Positions 39,894-49,344 of a stretch of 64,000 bases of DNA are shown piece by piece (position 1 is the first letter of the stretch; each line of letters begins with the position of its first letter). Position numbers and translations under genes: made by a program. Source of the stretch: Aurantiacibacter atlanticus (GTDB lineage: Bacteria; Pseudomonadota; Alphaproteobacteria; Sphingomonadales; Sphingomonadaceae); contig NZ_CP011310.1 in NCBI RefSeq assembly GCF_001077815.2, forward strand, positions 310,001 through 374,000, read 5' to 3'. Below the pieces are notes generated by a model. It was not told the origin of the DNA. It worked only from the letters and a program-made list of their open reading frames with translations, and made no database searches.

Positions 39894-40922
39894 TCACGGA
39901 ACGACGAAACGCAGTTTCGAGCCAGCCGTAACCCTGTAATTGCCCGCCGGGAAAGCTTCACCATCAAGGATGAAGCTGTCTGACAGATCAAGGTCAATCG
40001 TCTCTGTGCCCAGCACATGCGCGCCACGCTGCAATGTCGCCTCGCTTGCGGTGCCGCGCATCAGAGCTCCGATCCGCAGCAGCAATCCGCGCCGGGGGTT
40101 GTCCATCACCGCGAGCCGCAGCGGTTCAATCACGGAGCGAAACGGGTTGAGGCCTGCGGGAAAGCCTTCCAGTGTCGTGGCGACGAGCAAATAACGTTCG
40201 TCCTGCGGCAAGCCGCCAAGATGCGTCAGTTCCTCGCCATCACCAAGGCGCACCCGAATCGGTGTGCCGCGACGCCAGGGGTTGCTGCTGGCGCCAAGCA
40301 GGGCCTGCAATACACTCCATCCCGCAGTGACGCCGACGACGGCTGCATTGAACGCGCCGAGTTTGTGCGACTTCTGGCCAAGCGCGATGCAGCGGTTGAA
40401 TGCGCCAGCGCCCATGATGAAGCCGCGCACCTGTGCACTTTCATTCTCACGCTCTGCAATGACGAGAGGCTGCCGGCGCACGATATGACCCAGCTTTGCC
40501 GCCGCCAAGGCTTCTTCAAGCGTCCAGGCAGACAGGATGCCCAGATCCTGTGCCAGTGCATTGGTTTTGCCATTGGGTAGCACAATCACCATCGGCCAGC
40601 TTTCGCCGAATATTCCTGCGCCGCATGTCAAGACATCCCGCACTGTGCCATCACCGCCGTCAATGGCGATGCAATCGACCCGCCGCTCGGCAAAATCGGC
40701 AAGAATACCGGGCAAATCGCTGCGCTTACCCGGCGCAGTGACAATTACGCCTTCCGGCACCTGATGGGCGCCATCACCGCCATGATTGCGATGGCTGCGT
40801 GCATTGCGGATCAGGCCGACAAGCGGGCGCGCACGCAATGGCATCAGCGCACGCTCATCGTCTGCGCCAGGGCGCGCCTCGACCTCAGGCATGCGTTCGA
40901 AAAGATGGATGCTTCCCTGCAT
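39894..40922 (-). CDS. Diacylglycerol kinase-family lipid kinase
   Basis: 342-residue protein with a DAGK catalytic domain. The nucleotide motif is IAIDGGDGTVRDVLTCG (GGDGT at about residues 99-103), preceded by LVGLIRNARSHRNHGG, in the place of the family's NP motif, and followed by IVLPNGKTNALAQDLG. The C-terminal half is the beta-sandwich usual for YegS/DgkB-type lipid kinases (SDSFILDGEAFPAGNYRVT). It should phosphorylate diacylglycerol or a related lipid at the membrane face. The start may be the ATG at 40922 or the later in-frame ATG giving MPLRARPLVGL. It lies directly upstream of the Tam41-like gene. Confidence 0.85.
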   Translation of the reverse strand: MQGSIHLFERMPEVEARPGADDERALMPLRARPLVGLIRNARSHRNHGGDGAHQVPEGVIVTAPGKRSDLPGILADFAERRVDCIAIDGGDGTVRDVLTCGAGIFGESWPMVIVLPNGKTNALAQDLGILSAWTLEEALAAAKLGHIVRRQPLVIAERENESAQVRGFIMGAGAFNRCIALGQKSHKLGAFNAAVVGVTAGWSVLQALLGASSNPWRRGTPIRVRLGDGEELTHLGGLPQDERYLLVATTLEGFPAGLNPFRSVIEPLRLAVMDNPRRGLLLRIGALMRGTASEATLQRGAHVLGTETIDLDLSDSFILDGEAFPAGNYRVTAGSKLRFVVP

Positions 40923-41147
40923 TACCTGCTCGCTTTACACACTGACACCAAGAATTGGCTATGGCTTATGTCGAAATGCAACGAATCTGTCATCCGTATG
41001 CAACATCCAGCGTGCGAAAATGTCACGCTCCAAAGCACTAGCAGCGGGTTCGCGCCAGTTGCGAAACGGAAGATAGGGACCAATATCCGCATTGCAAGCT
41101 GACCCGTAAACGCCATAAACAGGCAATGACATCATGGGAGTGTACCA

Positions 41148-42359
41148 ATGCTGACTGCCGCCTTGCTCGAACTTGCCAAGGGTGAAAAAGGAACCATCAC
41201 GGCCCTTCGCCGCGCCATTCACGCTGAACCGGAGCTGGGCCTTGAAACGCCGCGAACGCTTGAAAAGGTGAAAGCGGCGCTGGCTGATCTCCCGCTTTCC
41301 TGGCACGAAGGGCCCTCCTGCACCGGGGCCGTAGCGATTCTCAAGGGGGCCAAACCAGGCCCAAGTGTGCTGCTGCGCGGAGACATGGATGCGCTCCCAA
41401 TGAATGAACATACAGATCTGGACTTTGCCTCGACAATCGCTGGACGGATGCACGCCTGCGGCCATGATGCCCACACGGCGATGCTGGCAGGTGCGGCGCG
41501 CATTCTTGCATCGCAGGCGGGCGATCTTGCAGGCGAAGTGCGCTTCATGTTTCAGCCGGGCGAGGAAGGGCATCACGGCGCACGCTTCATGCTGGAAGAC
41601 GGTCTGCTGGGCGGCACGTCCGAATATCCCTTGCCCGATGCCGCCTTCGCACTTCACGTCTGGCCGAATGCTCCGCACGGCCGGATTGAAGGGCGCAACG
41701 GACCGATGCTCGCGTCGGCTGACCTGCTGGAAATTACGGTGAAAGGCAGCGGTGGCCACGCCTCCATGCCGCATGATGCGATCGATCCTGTCCCCGTGGG
41801 CGCGGAAATCGTGCTGGCCTTGCAAACGATGATCACGCGCCGCTTCAATGCGTCAGAAGCCAGTGTCATCACAATCGGCAAAATGGACGCGGGAACCACC
41901 AACAATATCATCCCCGACAGCGTTTACCTGCTTGGCACGATGCGTAACCTTTCGGCAGAGCGGCGCGAGGCGGTGAAAAGCGCCGTGCACCAATTGGCCG
42001 AGAACATCGCCAAGGCGCATAATTGCACAGCCGAGGTGGTGATCACGCCAGGTTTTCCGCCGACCATCAATGATGCCCGCGCGATTGACCTTGGCAGACA
42101 GGTCGCGCTTGAACTGGGCGGAGAAGAACCATGGTCAGATCGCCCTGCCCCCACCATGGGCGCAGAAGATTTCTCCTATGTGCTGGAAAAGGTGCCGGGC
42201 GCGATGTTTTTCCTGGGTGTGGCGGCCGAAGGGGCGGACTGGAAGGGTTGCTGCGGCCTCCACTCCAGCCGAATGATCGTGGATGAAAGCGTGATGCCCA
42301 AGGGCGCCGCATTCCTCGCAGGATGCGCGGCGCAATTCCTCGACAAGGGCTGGAAGTAG
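41148..42359 (+). CDS. M20-family amidohydrolase
   Basis: 403-residue metal-dependent hydrolase of the M20D group (hippurate hydrolase, N-acyl-amino acid and IAA-conjugate hydrolases). Metal and catalytic motifs are LLRGDMDALPM, HACGHDAHTAMLAGAA, FMFQPGEEGHHGARFML and MGAEDFSYVLEKVPGAMFFLG, all in the usual order and spacing. No signal peptide, so cytoplasmic. It stands alone just before tRNA-Arg. The exact acyl-amino-acid substrate cannot be read from sequence. Confidence 0.9.
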   Translation: MLTAALLELAKGEKGTITALRRAIHAEPELGLETPRTLEKVKAALADLPLSWHEGPSCTGAVAILKGAKPGPSVLLRGDMDALPMNEHTDLDFASTIAGRMHACGHDAHTAMLAGAARILASQAGDLAGEVRFMFQPGEEGHHGARFMLEDGLLGGTSEYPLPDAAFALHVWPNAPHGRIEGRNGPMLASADLLEITVKGSGGHASMPHDAIDPVPVGAEIVLALQTMITRRFNASEASVITIGKMDAGTTNNIIPDSVYLLGTMRNLSAERREAVKSAVHQLAENIAKAHNCTAEVVITPGFPPTINDARAIDLGRQVALELGGEEPWSDRPAPTMGAEDFSYVLEKVPGAMFFLGVAAEGADWKGCCGLHSSRMIVDESVMPKGAAFLAGCAAQFLDKGWK

Positions 42360-42426
42360 CTTTTGACTTGGCGCGAGGCGCTGGCATTGCTAATCGCCCG
42401 CACCGGCCTTATCGGCCTGAAACACG

Positions 42427-42503
<77 letters not shown>

Positions 42504-42557
42504 GCTTTTCCGCCGTTTTCTGATTTCTGGATCGCGCCAGCTCCGGCGAAACTCCGG

Positions 42558-43787
42558 CTAATTCTCGGAGAACGCGCCTGGTGCGGAGGCTTCGATGCGG
42601 TCGATTAACTCCTCGATGAGGCGAAGCGCATCGACGAGATAAGTCTCATGATATGGCGTTGCGTACTTGTCTGACTCGTTCGGTCTGATGTGGCCCAACA
42701 TGAGCCGACCCTGAGTATCCCAACTTTTTTCGGCTTCGAGCAAAGGCCTGATAATGCTCGCGACGCTGCGACGGATCAGTTTCTCTCCGCTTTGCCCGTC
42801 GCCAGAGACGGGGAAGTTGAGCGTTGTGGCCATCTGGCGAAAGGCAGTTCTGATTGAAGCCGCTTTCACGAATTTTCCTTCGTTCGCATTGAAAAGCGCG
42901 ACCATCTGTCTGGGAGCCCTGACGAGTGGCCGGTACTTATTCGTTTGCGCCCGACCCGCAGGGTTTAAATTTACGTAAGCTGCCGCCGCATTCCATTGGC
43001 CCAGATTCGGATCAGTTGAAAAGTCCATGAGCGCATCCGGCCGCGCCCACGTCGCAACACCCAAGCGCAGATATTGAAGTAAGTTGCGCCGCTCACGCTT
43101 CCATTTTTCGATCTGCTTCTCGCTCGCCTCCGGTGGATCGATGACGAGCGCATATCGGAACATTTCAATGAGCTGTTCTTCGGATGCACGGAACCACGGT
43201 GTGTTGCTTACGTCTTCTGCTGCTTTCACCTTGAAGGTAGCGCGATGGGGCAGCTTCCTAGCGATGAAGGCGCTGTTTATCGCTGTCCGGAGCATCGAGA
43301 CGCTTGCCTCAATGGTCCCTGGCGAGCGCTTTCTTTCGATGCCTTTTGGCGAGACGATGGGGACTTTGGCCGCCCATTTCCTGAACTTGCCGGCCCATGC
43401 ATCGCCGAGTTCGTCGCAGCGCACATCCTCTAGGGCTTGGTCCTCAATGTAGGAAAGCACGTGGTTCAGTCGCGCATCGGCAGCGGCGTAATCCGTCTCT
43501 TCGAGATATTCGGCAATCGCGGTTGCGACTAGCGGCAACGGTTCGCCGCTGAAGGCTTGGCCACACGTGGGACAAAACTTCAACCCTCGCTCCCGCTCAT
43601 CGTAGAAACGATCTAGCTCTTCCTTCGCGAGTTCGTGGTCCGACGTGCCCGTTGAATAGCTGCGACCCCTTCCTCCTTCGCGGTCGTAATAGAAGATGTA
43701 GAGGTTTTTGGAGCGGGCCTTTCCATCCGGGTTCGTGTCGAATGCGAGATAGTAGTCGCCGCGTTCGTAGATCTTCTTCTTTCGCAT
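42558..43787 (-). CDS. Tyrosine-recombinase-like protein (integrase) beside tRNA-Arg
   Basis: 409-residue protein with the layout of a tyrosine recombinase, though the motifs are degenerate. The first catalytic-type segment is [15 protein letters not shown]; later come [17 protein letters not shown] in the place of the HxLRH box, LMLGHIRPN for LGH, and [12 protein letters not shown] holding candidate active tyrosines. The N-terminal third has [24 protein letters not shown] and a CPTCGQAF motif, unusual for the group. The start at 43787 follows GGAAGGA on the minus strand. Its 3' end points at tRNA-Arg 55 bases away. No copy of the tRNA 3' end marking the far boundary was found. Confidence 0.65.
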   Translation of the reverse strand: MRKKKIYERGDYYLAFDTNPDGKARSKNLYIFYYDREGGRGRSYSTGTSDHELAKEELDRFYDERERGLKFCPTCGQAFSGEPLPLVATAIAEYLEETDYAAADARLNHVLSYIEDQALEDVRCDELGDAWAGKFRKWAAKVPIVSPKGIERKRSPGTIEASVSMLRTAINSAFIARKLPHRATFKVKAAEDVSNTPWFRASEEQLIEMFRYALVIDPPEASEKQIEKWKRERRNLLQYLRLGVATWARPDALMDFSTDPNLGQWNAAAAYVNLNPAGRAQTNKYRPLVRAPRQMVALFNANEGKFVKAASIRTAFRQMATTLNFPVSGDGQSGEKLIRRSVASIIRPLLEAEKSWDTQGRLMLGHIRPNESDKYATPYHETYLVDALRLIEELIDRIEASAPGAFSEN

Positions 43788-43925
43788 TCTTTTTTCCTTC
43801 CTACTGCAATCTCCTTTTCCAGACTTTCCAGTAGTCCGAGTGTCCCCCGTCAGCACCTATGGCACAGATTTGAGGTTGTGATTTAAGGAGGATTTGGGCT
43901 TCGTCGTAGTGACGAAGGAACGAAG

Positions 43926-44300
43926 ATGAAGCCCAAATCCTCAAGGTCCAAATTGCCTGCCGAGCAGGTGGTCAAGGACATCCGCCGCAAGACCCGTCGG
44001 CATTTTTCATCGGAAGACAAGATCAGGATCGTGCTGGAAGGCCTGCGCGGCGATGACTCGATAGCTGAGTTGTGCCGCAAGGAAGGCATTGCCCAGAGCC
44101 TGTACTACACCTGGTCCAAGGAGTTCATGGAGGCCGGCAAACGCCGCCTGGCTGGCGACACCGCCCGTGCAGCAACTACGGACGAAGTCAGGGATCTGCG
44201 CCGTGAGGCCCGCGATCTGAAGGAATGCGTGGCCGACCTCATCCTGGAGAACCGCTTGCTCAAAAAAAGCATGATCGCGGATGGGGGAGACGACGCATGA
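43926..44300 (+). CDS. IS3-family transposase OrfA
   Basis: 124-residue DNA-binding subunit of the transposase. It has a helix-turn-helix region (DDSIAELCRKEGIAQSLYY at about 47-65) and a C-terminal leucine-rich coiled coil (LRREARDLKECVADLILEN) that in IS3 elements pairs with OrfB. The stop overlaps the orfB start in ATGA. It appears intact. Confidence 0.9.
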   Translation: MKPKSSRSKLPAEQVVKDIRRKTRRHFSSEDKIRIVLEGLRGDDSIAELCRKEGIAQSLYYTWSKEFMEAGKRRLAGDTARAATTDEVRDLRREARDLKECVADLILENRLLKKSMIADGGDDA

Positions 44301-45317
44301 GATACCCCGCATCCGAGAAGCTGGAGATCATCAGGATCGTTGAGCAATCGCATCTCCCGGCCAAGCGCACGTTGGACCAGCTCGGCGTCGCACGGCGCAC
44401 CTTCTACCGCTGGTATGACCGTTACCTTGAAGGCGGGCCGGAGGCGCTGGCAGACAGGTCATCGACGCCGATCCGCGTGTGGAACAGGATCGCACCCGAG
44501 GTTCAGGATCAGATCGTCGAGATGGCGCTGGAGCAGACTGACCTCAGCCCAAGGGAACTGGCGGTGCGCTTCACTGACGAGAAGCGCTAGTTGGGCGCGC
44601 TCCGCTTGCCCTTCTTCGCTTCGCTTCGAATCCGTGTCGGAAGCCACCGTCTACCGGCTGCTCAAGGCCCACGATCTGATCACCAGTCCGGCCTATACTG
44701 TGATCAAGGCGGCAGAGGCGTTCCACACCCAGACCACGCGCCCCAACGAGATGTGGCAGACCGACTTTACCTACTTCAAGATCATCGGGTGGGGCTGGGT
44801 CTACCTCTCGACCGTGCTCGACGATTACTCGCGCTACATCATCGCCTGGAAGCTCTGCACCACCATGCGAGCCGAGGACGTCACCGACACGCTCGACATG
44901 GCTCTGGCAGCCTCAGGCTGCGACCATGCCAATGTGCTGCACAGACCACGTCTGCTGAGCGACAACGGTCCCAGCTACATCGCCGGGGAACTGGCCGAAT
45001 ACATCGAAGCGAACCGGATGAGCCATGTGCGCGGTGCACCCTTCCATCCGCAGACCCAGGGCAAGATCGAGAGATGGCATCAAACGCTAAAGAACCGCGT
45101 GCTGCTCGAAAACTACTTCCTGCCTGGCGACCTCGAACAGCAGATCGAGGCGTTCGTCGAGCATTACAACCACCAGCGCTATCACGAAAGCCTCGACAAC
45201 GTGACGCCTGCCGATGCCTACTTCGGCAGGGCTCCCGCCATCATCAAACGACGAGAAAGGATCAAGCGAAAGACACTCGAACATCGGCGCTTGCAACACC
45301 GCAAGCTCGCCGCCTAA
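44297..45317 (+). pseudogene. IS3-family transposase OrfB, broken by a 44-base replacement
   Basis: The N-terminal part reads from ATG at 44297 to a stop at 44588-44590 (ending RELAVRFTDEKR). The catalytic part resumes in another frame at 44634 (VSEATVYRLLKAHDLIT) and runs to 45317. The DDE residues of the rve-type domain are present in the second part: Asp in WQTDFTYFK, Asp in LLSDNGPSY and Glu in GKIERWHQ. Between the two, 44590-44633 holds 44 bases including (CTTCG)x3 where about 4 bases (for Tyr-Phe) would restore the reading. The element should not move on its own. Confidence 0.85.
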
Positions 45318-45372
45318 ACATCAAACCCAGACGAGGCCCGCACTCCGCAATCCTACGCCGCGAGTTGTGCCA

Positions 45373-46112
45373 AATGTTTTGACGACGGACAGTACGGCCA
45401 TTCCTAAACCTTCGCGCGCAGCGGCTAGATGGGCATAGAGGCTCGTCAGGACAGCCGCCGGGCTTCGGCCCTGAAGGGTCCTCTCGATCCATTTGGCGGA
45501 GGGAAGGTCATGATATGCGTCTGACCAAGCGATGAACTGATCTGAGTCCAGGCGACCTATATCTTGCTTGTCTTTCCGGGCCTCCCGCCGCGACAGATAG
45601 GCAGCTGATGCGTAGAGGCCGCAGCGCATCTGGCCCACGCGTTTGATGGTGACATTACCCTGGGTCGGACGCACCAGGCGGAGCGCCAGATCTGCTTCCC
45701 TACGATGGATATTTGCCGAATGAATGTCGGTTAGCATCTCAACCACAAGGTTTGGATGTTTCTCTCGTAGCGTCCCCAAGGCGGGTATGAGGATGAAATT
45801 GGCGAGGTTCTCCGCAGTTGCCAGCCGCACACGGCCGCTCACACTGTCAGTTTGTTCGGCACGATGTTCAAAAGAAATGGCCGCGTCTTCGATCTGTTCT
45901 GCGCGATCTATCAGGTCACGGCCCTCATCGGTCAAAACAAAGCCTGTCTGTGCTCGCTGGAACAGGCGAACGCCCAAGGTGGCCTCCAATGCCTCCACCC
46001 GGCGCCCTACGGTCGTGGCGTTCACACCAAGCATCACCGCAGCCTGATTGAGACTGCCGGTGCGCGCTACGGCGAGAAAATCCCGGACGGTATTCCAATC
46101 GGCATGCTGCAT
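45373..46112 (-). pseudogene. LysR-family regulator, 3' end removed at the IS boundary
   Basis: The first part is a normal LysR protein: helix-turn-helix FLAVARTGSLNQAAVMLGV at about 11-29 and the start of the effector domain (LPALGTLREKHPNLVVEMLT-like region, VRLATAENLANFILIPAL). After GLGMAVLSVVKTF the frame enters the IS end and stops at 45321, giving an alien tail. About 247 native residues remain of the usual 290-300, so the last strands of the effector domain are lost. The ATG at 46112 gives the typical start MQHADWNTVRDF; the frame is open to 46229. It is divergent from the aldo/keto reductase gene, which such a regulator would normally control. Confidence 0.8.
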
Positions 46113-46200
46113 TTTTGCAGTGTAATAGTGCGTTGGGCGATCTACAAGTTCACTGAGTGCAGGGGTATCTCTCGATAATTCACAAGATATGGAGTAACCA

Positions 46201-47235
46201 GTGGTCAAGAACACAGAAGCAACGCCCATCCCTGAAGTGCGGCTTGGGCCATCGAACGCTCCTCTGAAGGTCTCTGCAATGGGACTGGGATGTATGGGGA
46301 TGAGTGAGTTTTACGGACCGCGCGATGACGAACAGTCCCTAACAACTCTCAATCGTGCCCTCGATCTGGGTGTGACATTTCTGGACACGGCTGAGACCTA
46401 TGGTCTCGGCCACAATGAAGAACTGGTCGGGCGCCTGATTGCGGAGCGTGGGCGCGACGCGGTCACGATTGCCACGAAGTTCGGAATTCTGCGCGAGCCT
46501 GGCGCTTATGCGCGCGTTATCTCCAATGATCCGGCCTATATTCGGGAAGCCTGCGAGAAATCCCTCAAGCGGTTGGGGACCGACTATATTGATCTCTATT
46601 ACATTCACAGGATCGAATTGGACCGCCCGATTGACGAGCCGATGGAGGCGCTGGCCCGTCTCGTCGAAGAGGGCAAGATCGGGCACATCGGCATTTGCGA
46701 AGCCAGCCCTGCTACCCTGCGCCGCGCCAACACCGTTCATCAGATCACCGCGCTACAGTCGGAATATTCGCTTTGGACACGCGATCCCGAGGACGGCGTG
46801 TTTGCGGCCTGCAGGGAGCTTGGGATCGGTTTTGTACCCTATTCTCCACTGGGACGAGGATTCCTGACGGGAGCCATGAATTCCACGGAAGATCTGGCCG
46901 AAGACGATGCGCGACGTTCCATTCCGCGTTTTGAAGATGCGAATGTAAGCCGCAACCTGTTCATCGTTCAGGCCGTGCAAAAGATGGCGGAGGACAAGGG
47001 ATGCAAGCCTGCGCAAATCGCCCTGGCATGGGTGATCGCTCAGGGACAAGCGCATGATGTTCCGATCGTGCCGATCCCAGGGACTAAACGGGTCCAATAT
47101 CTTGAAGAGAATGTCAGTGCTTTGAGTGTCGAACTGACACCTGACGACATCGAAGAACTGAACCGCCTCGTTCCGCCCGGGGCTGCCGCTGGAGAACGTT
47201 ACCCCGCAGAGGGCATGAAAGGATTGAATGCATGA
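46201..47235 (+). CDS. Aldo/keto reductase
   Basis: NAD(P)H-dependent reductase of aldehydes and ketones, 344 residues, TIM barrel. Catalytic tetrad motifs are [11 protein letters not shown] (Asp and Tyr), [11 protein letters not shown] (Lys) and [12 protein letters not shown] (His). The cofactor-binding end is [15 protein letters not shown]. The closest general type is the AKR11/YajO-like group ([13 protein letters not shown]). The start is GTG at 46201 with GGAG 7 bases upstream. It overlaps the next gene by 4 bases. The divergent LysR gene next door is truncated, so its control may be lost. Confidence 0.9.
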   Translation: MVKNTEATPIPEVRLGPSNAPLKVSAMGLGCMGMSEFYGPRDDEQSLTTLNRALDLGVTFLDTAETYGLGHNEELVGRLIAERGRDAVTIATKFGILREPGAYARVISNDPAYIREACEKSLKRLGTDYIDLYYIHRIELDRPIDEPMEALARLVEEGKIGHIGICEASPATLRRANTVHQITALQSEYSLWTRDPEDGVFAACRELGIGFVPYSPLGRGFLTGAMNSTEDLAEDDARRSIPRFEDANVSRNLFIVQAVQKMAEDKGCKPAQIALAWVIAQGQAHDVPIVPIPGTKRVQYLEENVSALSVELTPDDIEELNRLVPPGAAAGERYPAEGMKGLNA

Positions 47236-47615
47236 GCCGCGAGAGCAAACCCCTCGACAAAGCTATGGCGCTTCTCGAACGGCTAGAGCCGGGCGCGCCG
47301 AAGAAAGTACAGGAGAATCTCGACGCCTTCTCGCCGGAAATGGCAGAATTGGTGATGGGTTACACATTCGCAGATATAGTCAGCCGCGATGGGATCGATC
47401 TACGCACCCGTGAGATGCTGACGGTCGCCATGCTTGCTGCCATGGGTACTGCGCAAGGTCAGCTCGAATTTCACATGCGAGCAGCGATGAATACAGGCGT
47501 GAGCAGGGAAGAGATTGTCGAGATCGTCCTCCAGGTGTCAGTCTATGCTGGTGTACCTGCCGCGATGAACGCCGTTACAGCAGCAAAGGCAGCCTTTGCC
47601 GCGCGAGAAGACTAA
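47232..47615 (+). CDS. Carboxymuconolactone decarboxylase-family protein
   Basis: 127-residue all-helical protein of the CMD/AhpD-like superfamily. The region [20 protein letters not shown] followed by [18 protein letters not shown] and [20 protein letters not shown] is typical of the 4-carboxymuconolactone decarboxylase branch; the CxxC pair of AhpD peroxidases is missing, so a peroxidase role is unlikely. The start overlaps the aldo/keto reductase stop (ATGA), so the two are coupled. Reductase plus CMD pairs are common in gene sets for small carbonyl compounds, but no substrate can be named. Confidence 0.87.
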   Translation: MSRESKPLDKAMALLERLEPGAPKKVQENLDAFSPEMAELVMGYTFADIVSRDGIDLRTREMLTVAMLAAMGTAQGQLEFHMRAAMNTGVSREEIVEIVLQVSVYAGVPAAMNAVTAAKAAFAARED

Positions 47616-47641
47616 ACGAAAGTCGCGCGTTTTATGGCGCC

Positions 47642-47710
47642 CACTTGCGCCAAGTGTGGACAGGTCCTCGCTCGCATCCACCCGATCAGCTGGATTATTG
47701 AGGACCTGTC
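47642..47710. repeat. Stem-loop and 11-bp inverted repeat after the CMD gene
   Basis: CACTTG/CAAGTG around a 3-base loop (47642-47656) is followed at once by a perfect inverted repeat, GACAGGTCCTC at 47659-47669 and GAGGACCTGTC at 47700-47710, with 30 bases between. It lies in the 200-base gap between the CMD gene and the convergent pyruvyl transferase gene. It could act as a terminator-like RNA structure for one or both strands, or be a remnant of a small mobile element; no T-run follows. Confidence 0.45.
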
Positions 47711-47815
47711 ACAACTCGGCCCGGCTCCATGCGCGCAGACTTAACGTCAATCGCGGCGAAGAAATTCATCGCCCCGTAATTCGCTAAATGCGCTGCGGCT
47801 TGCCGCCGGAAGAGT

Positions 47816-49033
47816 TCATTCCTGCAAAGCAGAGATAGCCTGCTGAATCACCGATGTCTTTTGGATGTTTTCCAAGCAATCTTTTATGGTCTGCGATTCA
47901 TTCGCGTAATTCGCCCCCATCTTGTCGATCTTCTCGATAATTTCGTCGACACCCGGGTTTCTTATGTCAAACACGTAATCCTGCTGCTGGAAATGTGCCG
48001 CCAAGTCAGTGTATTTGCTGGCCCACCCAAGTATGATCGCAGGGACGCCACTTCTGTAGGCAAACACCACCGAGTGATATCGTGAGGCGACTACATATTT
48101 AAACTTCCCGATGATATCTATGAGCTCGGGACTCGAATACTCACCGGTAATCACGCTCACTTTTTCTCGATCAGTGATCTTGTTAAGAACATTCTCCACG
48201 AGATGTATATCGGCGGTAGACGTGTTCAAAATGTACACGTTCTCCCCACTGTCGACCAACTTGTTCAGTATCTTAGCATAAAGGTTAAGCACCGATTCGG
48301 GGTCGCCTATCCTGAATACATTTTCGTTTATGATGAATCCGACAGAACCCGGAGCAGGGTAATTTATCTCCTGACTATCATCGGTTACGCTAATGTCGCC
48401 AGCTTCGGGGAAGTATTTCTCCCGGATAACCATGTCTGTCGATAATTCGACATTTTTCAGCCCCAGGGACTTCAGACATTCAAATCCCTCTGTCTCGCGC
48501 GCATATATTTTTGCAGGATAGGCCAATTCTTCCTTTACCTGCTTAAGAAAGTCTCCATTATCTTCTTCATCCCAGTCAAATGGGCCGAAGCTTTGTGGCA
48601 TCAGAACAATTTTCTTATTGTATCTCCTGGCAATTCTTATCGTCTGCAACAACATACCGCCGCCCTGCTTTGACCAGCCAGAGCCAAGAGTATAACCGCT
48701 AGCATCGAAAATAGCGTCCGCTTCTCGCAGCGCCTTTTCCATTTCTGCGATCTTGCCGTTCCACTTGTCACTTTTCCGCCAAACACTGGCGAAGCGCGTC
48801 AAGAGAGGAACAAGCAATGGAACTTGATTCAACCTGTATTTAAACACCAGGCGAGAAAAATAGTCATATGGAAGCAACTTGAACGTATATTGTTCAGGTT
48901 CATCATATTTGTTTGCGAAACCGACAACTTCACAATCCTTGTAAATGGCCTTCAAGCCGAAATACAAGGTCAGAAACATGGCTTGTGAGCCTTTGTTTCT
49001 CATCTGAATGCCGGTTACTATAAACTTTTTCAT
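47816..49033 (-). CDS. Polysaccharide pyruvyl transferase-family protein
   Basis: 405-residue protein of the CsaB/WcaK/AmsJ family, enzymes that add pyruvate ketals to sugars of surface polysaccharides using phosphoenolpyruvate. Family marks include the N-terminal GIQMRNKGSQAMFLTL, DAIFDASGYTLGSGW, KKIVLMPQSFGPFDW, KIYARETEGFECLKSLG and FKYVVASRYHSVVFAYRSG (the conserved RYH). The start at 49033 replaces a longer open frame to 49108. Its codons are visibly richer in A/T and Lys/Asn/Ile than those of neighbouring genes, a sign of transfer. It shares orientation with the sulfotransferase gene 311 bases upstream. Confidence 0.85.
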   Translation of the reverse strand: MKKFIVTGIQMRNKGSQAMFLTLYFGLKAIYKDCEVVGFANKYDEPEQYTFKLLPYDYFSRLVFKYRLNQVPLLVPLLTRFASVWRKSDKWNGKIAEMEKALREADAIFDASGYTLGSGWSKQGGGMLLQTIRIARRYNKKIVLMPQSFGPFDWDEEDNGDFLKQVKEELAYPAKIYARETEGFECLKSLGLKNVELSTDMVIREKYFPEAGDISVTDDSQEINYPAPGSVGFIINENVFRIGDPESVLNLYAKILNKLVDSGENVYILNTSTADIHLVENVLNKITDREKVSVITGEYSSPELIDIIGKFKYVVASRYHSVVFAYRSGVPAIILGWASKYTDLAAHFQQQDYVFDIRNPGVDEIIEKIDKMGANYANESQTIKDCLENIQKTSVIQQAISALQE

Positions 49034-49344
49034 GTTACTCAATCGCTCCCAAGGGACGTTTATCTCACCCCGACGTGTGCGTGCGTTTACCAGCGAAGAT
49101 CGTCTCACAGATTTCTGCGCTGTTTGCTCAGCGCAATTCGATGCGGCGATACCGCTGGGGTCCAGATAAATATGGCTGTTATACTATCCGAGTTAACAGC
49201 CGATGTGCGGGGTCGCAGCCTCACAAAGGGGATTAATCCGTTATCGACGCTCTTGGCGACATTTAGAGTCTGATGATCGCCTTTTAGCCGTTTCTGGACC
49301 AAACCGACAGCTACTCTCAATACCCTGTCCGGGCGAGTGACGCA
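49034..49344. other. Intergenic stretch without a recognisable gene
   Basis: The 311 bases between the pyruvyl transferase start and the sulfotransferase stop hold no convincing coding frame. Base composition is mixed. It may contain the promoter for the pyruvyl transferase gene, but no clear -35/-10 pair or operator was identified. Confidence 0.5.

Larger units (their letters stand above)
43860..45372 (+). mobile_element. IS3-family insertion sequence with disrupted orfB
   Basis: An element of about 1.5 kb with orfA and a broken orfB. Proposed ends are TGGCACA at 43860-43866 and the inverse TGTGCCA at 45366-45372; inside these, partly matching inverted sequences (GGGCTTCGTC on the left against GGGCCTCGTC read inward from the right) support the limits. 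The flanking bases (ccta on the left, aatg on the right) do not form a direct repeat. The right end interrupts the LysR gene, whose missing part is not present on the left side. Confidence 0.7.

Noticed and set aside
43856..45376. Target-site duplication flanking the IS
   Set aside because: Bases outside the proposed ends do not match each other.
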